Assembly: GCF_048771995.1 (NCBI RefSeq)
Contig: NC_133063.1
Span: forward strand, 15,480,063-15,544,062
Length of the DNA stretch: 64,000 nucleotides
Direction: 5' to 3'
Origin: Taeniopygia guttata
Taxonomy: Eukaryota; Chordata; Aves; Passeriformes; Estrildidae
Below the pieces are notes generated by a model, which saw nothing but the letters and a program-made list of their open reading frames with translations, was not told the DNA's origin and did not search any database. The first letter of the stretch is position 1. Every line of letters starts with the position of its first letter. A program made the translations under genes and the position numbers. Below are positions 49,401 to 64,000 of this stretch, one piece after another.

Positions 49401-50588
49401 ATTACAAGAGTTCTGTGATAATCTACTGCCTGCCTTTATTTTGGCCTCACAGCTTCATAATTATGTTACTGTCATACTAGCTGAATTAGCATCTGAGTAA
49501 ACTGTAATTTGAAGTCACAAAATACCTGTCTTTGAAATTTGACTGTCTTTTTGAGACCTGGTTCCTATAGGAGTGCCCATAGTTACTTAATTACTTCAAA
49601 AATTTAACATACTGTAGGGCATGATCCACTCCAGCAAGGATCAGATGGGGTTTTTTTTACCTTAGCAGTCAAATTTATAAAACAAAAAAGAAAAAGTTAT
49701 CTCTTATCTGTTACAGTAATTCACTTTTACATTTAGGCAGTGGAGAAGAATATATGTCAGCACTTCATTGTTTTGCATACTTTTTAACTTGATGTTCTGA
49801 ATAGATTTTAAAAAGGAAGTTGTGCATCTGGTGGTGTTTTTGTTGTTTCTTTTTCTTTAGGTAGGTGTGAAAGTAGGTGTTCGTACAAGGGGATGCAATG
49901 GACTTTCCTACACGTTAGAGTATACAAAATCGAAAGGAGACTCTGATGAAGAAGTAGTTCAGGATGGTGAGTTTCTGGTGCAGCAGCACAAGCTTCTGTG
50001 GTGGGGGGAATGAAACCTCATCATTTTGAGAGAAGAAATCTAATGTCAAAGTTGTTAAAGTTTTGTGTATCTTGTTGGATTTACAGACCTTAAGAAGGAT
50101 ATGAAGTGGGTTACTGTCTGCTATGCATGGGAATTGTGTACTCAAGCTGAGATTTGTTGACATGTTCTACCATTTATTTCCATCAGCATCATTTTTTTGT
50201 CCCCTGTCAAAAAAACAGACATTCATGTGCACACATAAGTAACAGTTCCACACTTCTGCCAGACTTGCATTGGTAGAATGAAAACAGTGATTGAAGTGTT
50301 CCAGATTAGGCCAGGGAAAACAAGTTGTACTGGTAGTCCTTTTACTTAGCTTCCACTTCTTTTATTACTGGTCAAAAGAGAATTTCAAAGTGAATGATGG
50401 TTTTGCTCTGTGTAATTTCTGACTTCTGTTCTTTTCAAGGGGTTAGAGTGTTTATTGAAAAGAAGGCACAGCTGACACTTCTAGGAACTGAAATGGACTA
50501 TGTAGAAGACAAACTGTCCAGTGAATTTGTCTTCAATAATCCAAACATCAAAGGAACGTGTGGCTGTGGAGAAAGCTTTAACATCTGA
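46106..50588 (+). CDS. ISCA1: ISCA1, mitochondrial iron-sulfur cluster assembly 1, complete, four exons
   Basis: An A-type carrier that works with ISCA2 and IBA57 in mitochondria to make [4Fe-4S] clusters for lipoyl synthase, aconitase and complex I. Coding exons: 46106-46186, 48254-48307, 49861-49966 and 50440-50588. The joined frame is 390 nt, 129 residues, equal to human ISCA1 and nearly identical after residue 28. The HesB/IscA cysteines are all present: C57 (TRGCNGLSY) and C121, C123 (GTCGCGES). Residues 1-27 ([18 protein letters not shown]...) form a basic, acid-free mitochondrial targeting stretch and are more diverged. The exon 1 donor, CTG|GTCAGT, is off consensus. It lies downstream of TUT7 in the same order and strand as in mammals. 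Confidence 0.97.
47225..48019 (+). mobile_element. CR1 LINE 3' end, sense, in ISCA1 intron 1
   Basis: The longest CR1 3' end here (about 800 bp), from the GGTCCTGCACCTGGATCAGG region through TGGAATGGGTTGCCCAGG to the TTGGAACTAGATTATCTTTA end and a CATTCTGATATTCTA tail. An internal 33-bp direct duplication (about 47891-47943, containing GCCTTGATCAACCTGGCC twice) postdates insertion. It ends 234 bases before exon 2. Confidence 0.92.
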
Positions 50589-50857
50589 AATGTGAAGATT
50601 ACTTCTTTGACTTTGAGCAGCCCAAAACACTTACTATTATGACTTTCAGAAGCAAATGAATTTTCTTCAGGTTTGTAGGCTGCGTAAAGTGGGGATACTA
50701 TTAAGAAAAATAAAGTTACATATTTGAAAATATAAGATGTGTGTTAAATTCCACTGCTGATGTAGTTATGCTGTAATTTGTGATGAGTTGGGATCTAAAA
50801 GGTAAGAACAGTAAGTGCTGCAGTAACATCTCTACTTTCACTTGCCAAACAAATAAA
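50589..50857 (+). terminator. ISCA1: ISCA1 3' UTR with polyadenylation signals
   Basis: The 3' UTR follows the TGA at 50586-50588. AATAAA occurs at 50709-50714, 121 bases after the stop, and again at 50852-50857. The first gives a very short 3' UTR and is the more likely main site. Confidence 0.7.
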
Positions 50858-50869
50858 ATTTCACTGTTC

Positions 50870-52270
50870 TTCTCCTCTGTCATGTTCTTTGTCATCCTAC
50901 TCATACTTCCCCATTCAAAACCCATTTGAAAGAATGTATAGTGTTCTGCTTTGATTTGGGGAAAACAAACAAGCAAATAAACAAAAAATGGTAACCATTT
51001 CTGTGTGAGTATTTATAAAGATTTATATATACAAGCACACAGTCCTTGCTTACTTTGTACTTTTCCGATGCTTTCATCTTTTTACAAGTGCATTTTCTGG
51101 TCATTTATTTTCCCTTAAATTCAGGGAAATAAAAATGTTGTTCATGTATTAATATAGTGGTAGCATCTGTTGTAGAAATGCTTGGAAGAGGGCTAGCCTA
51201 ATTTTAATTGTTTTCCTTTCTTTGTTGAAGGCATAGTCCCTGCTGTACTTGGTCATTTTCAAAGCATGAATTATCTGGGTACTGGAGGGCTAAAAAGGGA
51301 TACGCAGGCTTTGTTTTTCACATTTCAGAGTTTTATCTTGCTTCAGTTTGAAAAGGTGATAAAACTGCTTCCATATTCTTATTCCCCATGTTCACAGGAT
51401 GTGCTGTGTTAACACAAAAATCTATGAAAACTTATTGAGAGAAAAATCCCAGATTTCTCATTATTTTTTTTTTTCTGTAATCATGCATGCTACTAACCTT
51501 GTTAGAGTTTGAACTCTTTTTCATTACTCTCAGTAATAGAATTTTGTGACAGCAGCTCTTTCCTTTTCCTTCAAATAATCCTGAGACTCCTTTACATAAC
51601 AAACATGTTTCAATAAGCAAAGCAATCTGTTATATATTGGCTTCTGTAACAATAACCGAAACAGCTGCATGAGGCAAAAGAAGGATTTGTTCTGGCTTTG
51701 TCTTGTTCTAAACAGATACAAAAAACATTGCCATGAAAATTATCCCTTAGTGGCTGATAAAAATGGAACTGCCATTTATGCTCCCAAATACTACCTTTAT
51801 CTTAAGGCTCTTAAGGAGCATTTTCAGTAATAACGGCTGATTTAGATGGATTCCCAGGATGCTGGATCATTGCCAATGACATTAATGGTTTAAGGCTCCC
51901 TGAATTGATTGTTGTAATCTGCAGAAACTATTTCAGGACATAGATGTATTGTTATTAATCCTATAAAATGGTGTCAGGGTCAAAGCAAGTTGACGATTTG
52001 TGTTGCAATGCAAACATAGTGCAGGAGAAGATGAAATCTTTTAATAAACGTGAAATTGGTGAGAGAACAATATTTCATCTTCTTTGAAGAATCAGGGGCC
52101 AGCCAATTCAGATTGCTGCAGTAGGGAGAGTGTATTTAGGCTAAGGCTACACTGCAAAAATCATTCTTCAACTGATTCCATTGAGTGCTATTCCACACAG
52201 TGTTTGAGGTATTTCACTTCTTTTACAAAGTTAAAATGTGCTCATTTCCCCTTCCTCATTCTCTGTTTAC
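50870..52270. other. Intergenic, nothing recognised
   Basis: AT-rich DNA with only short open frames on both strands. No repeat family, RNA gene or conserved pattern was identified. Confidence 0.4.
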
Positions 52271-52274
52271 ATAA

Positions 52275-52382
52275 TCTGATATGATATTCTTTATTTCACT
52301 AAATATTTCATATGAATCTGATATGATTTTCTTTGATATGATATTCTTTATTTCACTAAATATGATAATCTTTATTTCATCT
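52275..52382. repeat. AT-rich imperfect tandem repeat
   Basis: Three imperfect units built on GATATGATATTCTTTATTTC and ACTAAATAT follow one another immediately upstream of the LTR at 52399. The array stops about 17 bases before the LTR boundary. Confidence 0.7.
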
Positions 52383-52398
52383 GAAAGTTCAATGTATC

Positions 52399-52748
52399 TG
52401 TCCTAGTTTAGGACAAATTTGGGAGAAAAACCTCTGGAAGGAGCCTCCAGAAAACAGAACCCCCATGGCCCCTCCCCACCCACCTGGTTTGGGAAGAATT
52501 TTCTTGGAGAGAAGTGGAAAAGAACCTGTTTATTTAACAAACAAAACACTCCCCAGCACCAAAGCCAAATTAACAACACCAGATGACAAGAAAACCCTTT
52601 CACCACACTGAAGAGATGAACAAATCCAGAAGGTCTCTCCTGGGAGTGGCTGCCCAGGTCTGGGCGCTGGGAATTGCCCTCCAGCACTGGGGATGGCTGC
52701 TGCAGATCACAGAGCGCAGGCTCTCAGTGTTCCTCGGGGTTTCCCAGG
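52399..52748 (-). mobile_element. LTR fossil, partial, same family as 2868-3547
   Basis: Starts TGTCCTAGTTTAGGACAAAT and parallels the first half of the 2868-3547 LTR, including GGGAAGAATTTTCT, CCAGATGACAA, GGGCGCTGGG and CTCGGGGTTTCCCAGGT. The match stops at 52748, where an unrelated LTR-like sequence begins. AATAAA is on the minus strand around 52527, supporting minus orientation. Confidence 0.75.
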
Positions 52749-53215
52749 TGCCTTGTCTGTCACTCGGTGTCCATTCCCCTACCTCTAGAAACTTCCATCC
52801 AGGGCGCCAAGTGATTGGATGAGGGCCTGGGGCCCCTCCCTTGTCTATCCCTCACTGGTTCCCTTGTATTTCTATCTCCACAAGAGCCACTCCCTAATGT
52901 CTCCCCATTGGCTGATCAGTTCCCCTCCCTCCCCCTATATAACATGTTGCCAACACCCCTCAAGTGCTCTTGTTGGCTGGCTTCCTTCGCATGCTGTTGG
53001 ACCCTCAGGGTCTCAATAAACATCGGACTCTTGCCCCCAACAAGTGCCTCTCCTATTTGCCATTGGGATCCGCTGCGGCCTTAGGACCCACAAAGCACTC
53101 TCCAAAGCCCATCTGGGTCCAGCAGGGAGTGCTTCCACCTGCCCTACTTGCCCCACAGGAGAGCTAGCCGGGGCTGAGGATATCTGGGACAGTGGTCTGG
53201 GGCAAGGACACGGCA
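52749..53215 (+). mobile_element. LTR-like fossil abutting the 52399 LTR
   Basis: Begins TGCCTTGTC exactly where homology to the neighbouring LTR ends. It has LTR signals in order on the + strand: a CCATTGGCTGA box near 52904, TATATAA at 52936-52942 and AATAAA at 53015-53020, followed by a U5-like stretch. It is either an LTR inserted into the older one or a recombined LTR. The right end is approximate and no duplication is seen. Confidence 0.55.
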
Positions 53216-53286
53216 ACCTAGATACATACACTTTTCCCCTTTTTTCCCCTGCAGACAATCACTCTTGGTGACATTTGGGAGAGTTT

Positions 53287-53321
53287 AAAAAAAAAAAAAA
53301 AAAAAAAAAAGAGAGAGAGAT
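53287..53321. repeat. Poly(A) followed by (GA)n
   Basis: About 24 consecutive A residues run into a short GA repeat. It could be the tail of an unrecognised retroposed sequence or a simple repeat. Nothing to its left clearly reads as a processed gene. Confidence 0.8.
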
Positions 53322-53329
53322 AAATTATG

Positions 53330-56300
53330 AAGAAATATATCAATAAATAAAGCCAAGTAAGAAAATATGAGAAAGAGCAAGGCTTGTGTTAGGGATGTCA
53401 AACTGACTCCCCAACTGTGCTACTGGGGATGATGAGAGTACTCCAAACACCAGGCTCTGTTATTCTGAAGCAGGTGCTGGTAAGCCTTAGAAAATCCTTC
53501 CAGAGAAAGTCCTCATCAGAGCAATTTGTTTATCTCTCATAGTACCTGGATCTCTCAAACTTCAGAATATTTATTGGAACCTGTAAGAGCTCAAGATCCC
53601 TTTTCCTCCAGACAACAAGCACCGCAACATCAGTATGACTTTTTTCTGCTAGAACAATCTTCACAGAGTTTCTAGAGAACTGTTTTTATCTTTGGAAGAC
53701 TTAATTAAAGGGGCTGTGTTTGAATTATGATACTTGATTCTCCTTCCAAAGTGTTAAATTATTTTTGAAAATGTTTCCTGTCCACCTAGAGTTACAAAGT
53801 ACTTTTAATCATGGAAGGCTGCTTGATTATATCTCAGTATTAAGTTTCTAACTTTGACTAACTAGATGAACCAATTCATTAAAACTTTGTATTCTAGGAA
53901 TTCCACAAAGTCACCAGAAAACATGTCCCAGCTCCATCATCAAAAGGTACAAATGTGTTTCTATTGGGTAAAAGCCTCTTTACTTCCTTACCTTCCATCT
54001 TACCAAGAGGAAGCTAAGCTGGTGATAAGTTTGATCTTAGCCTGGCACAATGCAACTCTTCATTTACCTATTGTAACACATTTCTCAGGTTCTACCCTAA
54101 AACTGATATAGAGGATCAATAGACTATCCCATTTTCACTCTGTAGTCTGCAACAAGCCAGAGAGCTGGGGGGCGCAGCCAAGGCAGGGATCTCAGCATTT
54201 ATATCCAGATTTTTTTGGATGTAACAGAGACAGAGAAATCACTGAACTTCGTTGTGGTACTAGTCTTGAATACATGAACTGACTACTGAGGCCTTTAGCA
54301 ACAGAGTCTTCAAATAAGACACAGCCAGGAGTTCCCCTGCAAACCAAAAGCTGCAGTGTAACTAAGCAGATATGATAAACAAATCTGCATCAGAGACATG
54401 ACCTGCTTACACTGTGTGTCAAATGAGGAAAAGCAGAGCACTGCTTGTAGCTGCTTGCACTGGGATTGGAAGGAAGAGAGAGATTGGAGGTCTTGAGCAG
54501 AGATGAGGGTGGTTAAGACCAGGTTCAGTTGCAGGCTCTCTGCAACCAGGCCCTTTGACGAATAAGGAAAGTTTAAACCTTGGGATTTCTCTGTTGCCAT
54601 GACATAAAATACTGCTGGATGAAGACATGCAAGTACAAAACAGGATGAAATATCCATTCTGCTATTTCAGAGATAGAGCAGAATCACAATTGCTTCATAG
54701 ATAATAGTAACTATTCATCCTAATCTTCTGCCAAAAGCCTATAGTCTACAACAGGGTCATGCTAACCCACTGCCCTCTTCTCCCCAGATAAAAGAATGTA
54801 GGATATCAACAGAATAGAAAGCACATGTTAAATATCTGACTTGTGCCTATCTATTATCCTCCTTCTTCCTACATAATAACCTCCTCTTCTCTATTTATAT
54901 TCACATCTATATTTAATGCTCACTGAAGACTATGGACTTGTGTTTGATGTTCATCTGAAGACATGATTCATCACAATCCTCATTTTTAGTAATGGGAAAA
55001 GGCTGTGGTAGAAAAAAGCCAGATGAGCGCTTTTCATCTCAATAGCCACATAACTTTTATGTGAACTTGAAAAGTCATTCAAAAGATTGCAGTCTCAGCC
55101 TATTGCAGTTGATACACAAAGTTTTCTGAATGCTGCATGATCCTCCCTAGCAGAATCTGATCTCTCCTTCTTTAAAGAACACTCATTAAAAAGAGACAGC
55201 ATATTATTCATTCTTTGACCTACCATGTCTGTTGTTTTTAACACAATATGTAAAAATATTCTATTAATTATAAGTTTTTGAAAAAACAGATGTTATGATT
55301 TCTATGTCAGTAGTCTTGAGAATGAAAAACAAGGACAACAGGTCAATTATTAAATTGTTTTTCACACGCTACCCTGCAGCCAGAGCCACTAGTGCTGACT
55401 CCTAAACAAGTGGTCAGAGAAGAGCTTGGCACTCCCTTCCCTACTATCAACACAAACCCTCTAAGAGCAACCTACAGCAGGGTCATTGAATGCAGACAGC
55501 TGAAGAGCTTCTGATATCAACTCAGCATAAAAATAATCTACTGACCTTCCTTACCAGAATGAAAGGAGCACCAGACTATTTTGTGTCATTGAACATATAT
55601 GCTCAGAGTCTCCTATACATCCTCACATGGAGAATGCCAATCTACGGAGGTAAAAATATTCTTACACACAGAGTTGGTTGCTATCTATTATTTATCACAA
55701 CTTTATAAATCTCTTTGCACAAAACACATGTTTACTTCCCTCTTTTCCAATCTAGCTAGTTCCCCTTCACTAACATCATCCTATTTGAGATCAGACACAG
55801 CTGAGTAAAATGACACTATAATTTAAGAACATAATTTAATGTGAACTTCTAATTCCAATGTGAAAGATTGAAATACCACTGGATATATGAATTCATTAAA
55901 CAGAAGATATTTTCATCCATCAGAATACATTCTTTACAGAAATAAGAAACCAACCTCCAAATTTACAGTTGGTATTAGGGATATTGTGGTTTTATCTGAA
56001 ATAAAACCCTTAATTTCTGGAAAAGGAAAAGCGTGAACCATCACCTCTCTCATCCCACCTTCCCCAAAGGAGCATCAGTCAGAGACGTAAGCGAGGAACT
56101 AAAATGCCTGGCTGAAACAGCATCTGCATGGTGGTGAAGCCAAATCAGGAAGTGTGGTCAGCATGCCTGAAGCACTAGCTCTGAAAGGGGCAGGTGGCTA
56201 AGACAGGTTCATCTGATAACCTTAAACCACACTGCAGCACCTTTTGTTTGCTCAAAATAGTTCCACAGTTCCAAAACATCCTGGATCTTCTCGCATGCCA

Positions 56301-56365
56301 CGGAACTGACATTTAAATGCAGCTCCTCCTGGGAGAGAAATAGCAGAACCTCAGTTTCAAGTGCC
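53330..56365. other. Intergenic, nothing recognised
   Basis: About 3 kb of ordinary intergenic sequence. The longest open frame is 115 codons on the minus strand (54310-54657). It has no recognisable domain, no start context of note and no splice partners, and I do not call it a gene. Confidence 0.4.
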
Positions 56366-56371
56366 TGATAC

Positions 56372-56887
56372 TGATACAGGGGGTTTGGAAGATGGCCCCC
56401 CTGCCTTGCCCTGGGAGACAACAGATGGATAACTTACCGCCTCCCCTGTTGTCAATCTTTTGTTGTCCCTTCCCCTCATCCCTGTCAGTCATTGTGTAAT
56501 CCTTCCCCCAGTTCTAGAAAGTTCTGCCTTCTTTGTATCCCCATTGGTTCTTTCCCTGACACCACTCCTTCTCCTTGTCCCCATTGGTTGTTACCCTGTC
56601 ACTCACCCTCTGCTCCGCCCCAGACCCTTCCCTCATTGGTTGTGTCCTACCCAGCCACGGTTATATTCCCTACCCCGCCCCTTGTCTGGGGCTCTCAGAG
56701 CTAGCTGCCCTCCTTAGTGGTTGTGCTCCTTTGCTCCTCACCTCACTCGCCCTCATCTGAACCCTCGAGACTAAAGCTGCTTGAGAGACACCCACCTCCA
56801 GGGGAAGCCTCTTCCTTATCTGCTATCCGGCTCTTGGAGAACCTGACCCTGTGGCAAGCCAGGTGGTCACAGGACCCCAGGGCCTCA
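56372..56887 (+). mobile_element. Solo LTR (ERVK-like) with 6-bp target-site duplication
   Basis: A 516-bp relative of the LTR at 5436-5973, sharing for example GTCAATCTTTTGTT, CCCCATTGGTTGTTA and TCTGGGGCTCTCA. It starts TG, ends CA and is flanked by the hexamer TGATAC on both sides (56366-56371 and 56888-56893). No internal retroviral sequence adjoins it. Confidence 0.82.
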
Positions 56888-56893
56888 TGATAC

Positions 56894-59320
56894 AGTGACG
56901 GGCAGGAAGCAGGAATCACACACAGGCACATTGTCCTGCCACAGGGAAGGTTTTCACACAAACCCATCAGCTGCACCAGGCCACCTAGCTGGAATGGGTA
57001 CAAACTAGATTTTGGGACCAACCTGAGCCAAGCTAGATCGTCCTCATGCACTGGGTTTTGAGAAACTGGTTTTGTGACACCCTGCTGGCCACGGGAGCCA
57101 GAGCAGGAGGTCAGTGCTGCTGTCTCTGGCTCTATTGGCAGATAAAAGCTTTGTCTAAGTCTAGCCTCAGTGACATCATGAACTGACATGTCTGGGACGA
57201 GCAACCTCATGCAATGTTTTAATCTTCTTTGTCACTTACACACATGTTTATGCAACATGCAGAGGGAGGCAGGCATGGTATCCCATGGTGTACCTCTGGA
57301 CTTCTCTACAAAGAACATGCCATTCCAAACATATTTTCTCCTCATTCCAGCAGACTTGCCTCTTCCCTTTCTCCTACCATTGCTGCCTGCATGCCTGACT
57401 TGGAGACCCAGTACAAAAGTGCTGCACAAAGGTGACACAGCATGACACTGGAATGGATGTGCTAGAAATCAAGGAGGGCACAGGCTCTTCCTTCCATCAG
57501 CATGGGTATAACAGAACCACATAAGGGAAAATCTGACTCATGCAACCTAGAAAATATTCCCACAGCTGCCTGAAGACTGAAACCAAAAGGGCAGATCAGG
57601 TGCTGCTCAATTTTTCTGCTATAGTCAGTCTTTGCCACATCCCTATTTAAAAGCAACAATTGAAACACAGTTCATCCTTACTATTTCTGCATTTAATTGC
57701 TTGTAAATGCTATTTTTTCTTTAAGTACCCCTTCTGATATATGTATGAGAATGATAGGATAAAGAACAAGACAACATTGTAATTTAATTACAAAACCATA
57801 GCAAAAGCATTGTCCTATTAACAAATTGTCCTATAAAATGCAAAGTAAAGAATAAGAGGGAGTAATCTGTTTATAAATATGTTAGGTGGAACAAATGCCA
57901 TACTGTCGGATTGCAACTGATTGCAAAGCATACTTTCTAGCATGGATTTCATGGAGCAATATGTAGTTAATAAAACTACCTTTATGATTTTTATTACAGC
58001 CTTTTAGCATAAATAGCTAATAACAAATTTACATTCATGGTATTGGCACAAATGTAAATTAGTGTCTTTTTGTTTGTATTACTGAAGTGCAGTTCCATTG
58101 CCAGACAATTGTATTTGGCCATTCCATTAACTAGAGACATCTATGAAACAGATTGATATTTCTGCTCAAGGAATACTAATTCAGAAAAGAAATTGCACTG
58201 CATGCCTCCTTACTAGTAGACATGCTCACAAAGAGCACGTCTGCTCTTTGCACCCAAGCCTGTTTCACATGTTGGCATAGAGACAACACCCAAGTAGATT
58301 GGTGCTGCTTCAAATCAGGTTTAGAAACCAGATTTCCAGCCCCACGCAGCATTTCAAGATTTAATCTGCTTTCCTGTTCTAAGTCACAAGCACCAAGATC
58401 TTAGGAAACTGGTCGCCACCCACCCTAAGAAAGAGACCCCACTAGTTGGGTCATTCACTTAGAAGTGGGTACTAGTTCTTGCAGAGGCACAGCAGCTCCG
58501 CTGGGGATGACACCAGGCAACACTCAGGAGTTTCCTTGAAGCCAGGGGTCCTGCTGGGTGCAGACCCTAGGCAGGGATGCCAAGCTACTACTCCAGGCTG
58601 GGACCCCCAGCAGCCAAGAGGATGCCACCCACCCCTCATTTGCGGCCTCTCGGTGCTTGCCAACACCTCCATCTCCCGGACATGGCGCACTCAACACGAA
58701 ACTAAACTTTCTTCACCCCTACCCTGCTTACAAACATTATCTGCACTTTGTGGTAGATCCATGGGCTTCAGGGTCTCCAAGTTGTTAACTGAGGGGTTTT
58801 TTGCACAGGAGACAAGACCTGTGGATTAAACTTTTAAGGAGTCTGCATAAGACAGCTGGAACAGAGGGAAGGCATTTCATTTTAGAGGTTTATGCTTGCC
58901 ATGCTGAGATCTTCACCTGCTGTGGGAATAATTCGAAAATCTGTAAATAAATTTTTAAAACCTTTGGATTTTGACCAGAGAATTCTGAAAATTTCATTTG
59001 CCAAGTCATACCCCTCCGTCCTCCTATCTCATCATCTCTTCCTAGTTAAAATCTATCCAAATCTGTGTTCCAAAGAAATCCAATATGCAGCTGACCATTG
59101 GCTGAGCTAATTCAAAACATCAGTACAATATTGATTTCTTTTTCCTGCGTTAGTGCTGAACTATGTACCAAAATCATGTGTTGGGAACCAAAACCAAGAG
59201 AGCTTGCTGCATGGCTGAAAGAGAGAAGCTAGCTCACAATATGGACATTTCCTATCTTCCGCCTCAGTTTTCCCATCTGTTTCAACTGGACATTGGAAGC
59301 GTTCGACAGGGAAACCGTCT
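56894..59320. other. Intergenic upstream of SLC30A5, nothing recognised
   Basis: About 2.4 kb without a supported feature. A 116-codon open frame at 58479-58829 (+) lies in a locally GC-richer patch but resembles no family I know. Confidence 0.4.
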
Positions 59321-59329
59321 CCTGATGCT

Positions 59330-63799
<4,470 letters not shown>

Positions 63800-63864
63800 G
63801 TAAATACATATCTACTGTAAATACTGGTTTTCTTCTGTGATCCCTCCCTATCTCGCTCCTTTGC

Positions 63865-63898
63865 TTTTGGCCTTCTGTCTGACAGACAGAAGGCAAAA
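63865..63898. repeat. Short perfect hairpin in SLC30A5 intron 4
   Basis: Arms CCTTCTGTCTG (63871-63881) and CAGACAGAAGG (63883-63893) are perfectly complementary around a single A. The pairing extends outward through TTTTG/CAAAA with one bulge. It starts about 65 bases after exon 4, so an RNA stem there would sit close to the splice donor. Confidence 0.8.
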
Positions 63899-64000
63899 AG
63901 TCTTTGATGCAAAGACTTAGGAATTTTCCTGTGAAATCTTGAGTGCTTGTGAAAAAGTACATATACTTTCTGTGGAACTGGTAAATTTCTTCTACCAGAA

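Noticed and set aside
54310-54657. 115-codon minus-strand open frame
   Set aside because: No domain, signal or conserved neighbour; within the length expected by chance in 64 kb.
58479-58829. 116-codon + strand open frame
   Set aside because: No recognisable similarity and overlapping frames on both strands; most likely chance.

Overview
The window is vertebrate nuclear DNA and almost certainly avian. The interspersed repeats are CR1 LINEs and bird-type LTR families, and the three genes have typical vertebrate exon-intron structure with GT-AG introns. The LTR families suggest a songbird, but less securely. TUT7, ISCA1 and SLC30A5 are Z-linked in birds as far as I know, so this is probably part of a Z chromosome. 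No bacterial, viral-genome or CRISPR-like system is present.

Layout. 1-6870 is a graveyard of retroviral fossils: an old, heavily decayed ERVL-type copy (LTR, then protease, reverse transcriptase, RNase H and integrase traces), split by one younger solo LTR and followed by another, both with exact target-site duplications. 6871-8800 holds nothing I recognise. A CR1 fragment at about 8810-9262 abuts a CpG island (about 9265-9990) that carries the non-coding first exon of TUT7 (ZCCHC6). TUT7 then fills 9.3-42.5 kb on the + strand. I traced 28 coding exons that join in one uninterrupted frame (4608 nt including the stop, 1535 residues). Its introns hold CR1 copies, solo LTRs, a (TA)(CA) microsatellite and a near-perfect hairpin.

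42.6-45.2 kb has no recognised feature. A CR1 copy (45.2-45.7 kb) precedes the CpG-island promoter of ISCA1, which has four coding exons between 46106 and 50588 encoding 129 residues, the human length, with all three cluster-binding cysteines. 50.9-59.3 kb is intergenic, with three LTR fossils and simple repeats. A third CpG island at about 59.42-59.93 kb starts SLC30A5 (zinc transporter ZnT5). Four exons lie in the window and the gene runs off the right edge.

Function. TUT7 uridylates RNA 3' ends (pre-let-7, deadenylated mRNA, histone mRNA). ISCA1 matures mitochondrial [4Fe-4S] proteins. SLC30A5 loads zinc into the early secretory pathway. They are unrelated housekeeping genes, all on the + strand, each with its own CpG promoter. 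The points most worth following are the junction between human-chr9-type (TUT7-ISCA1) and human-chr5-type (SLC30A5) gene content, a frame-neutral 47-codon two-exon cassette near the TUT7 C terminus, a uORF in the probable TUT7 leader exon, and the intronic hairpin. I did not find an undescribed biological system here.
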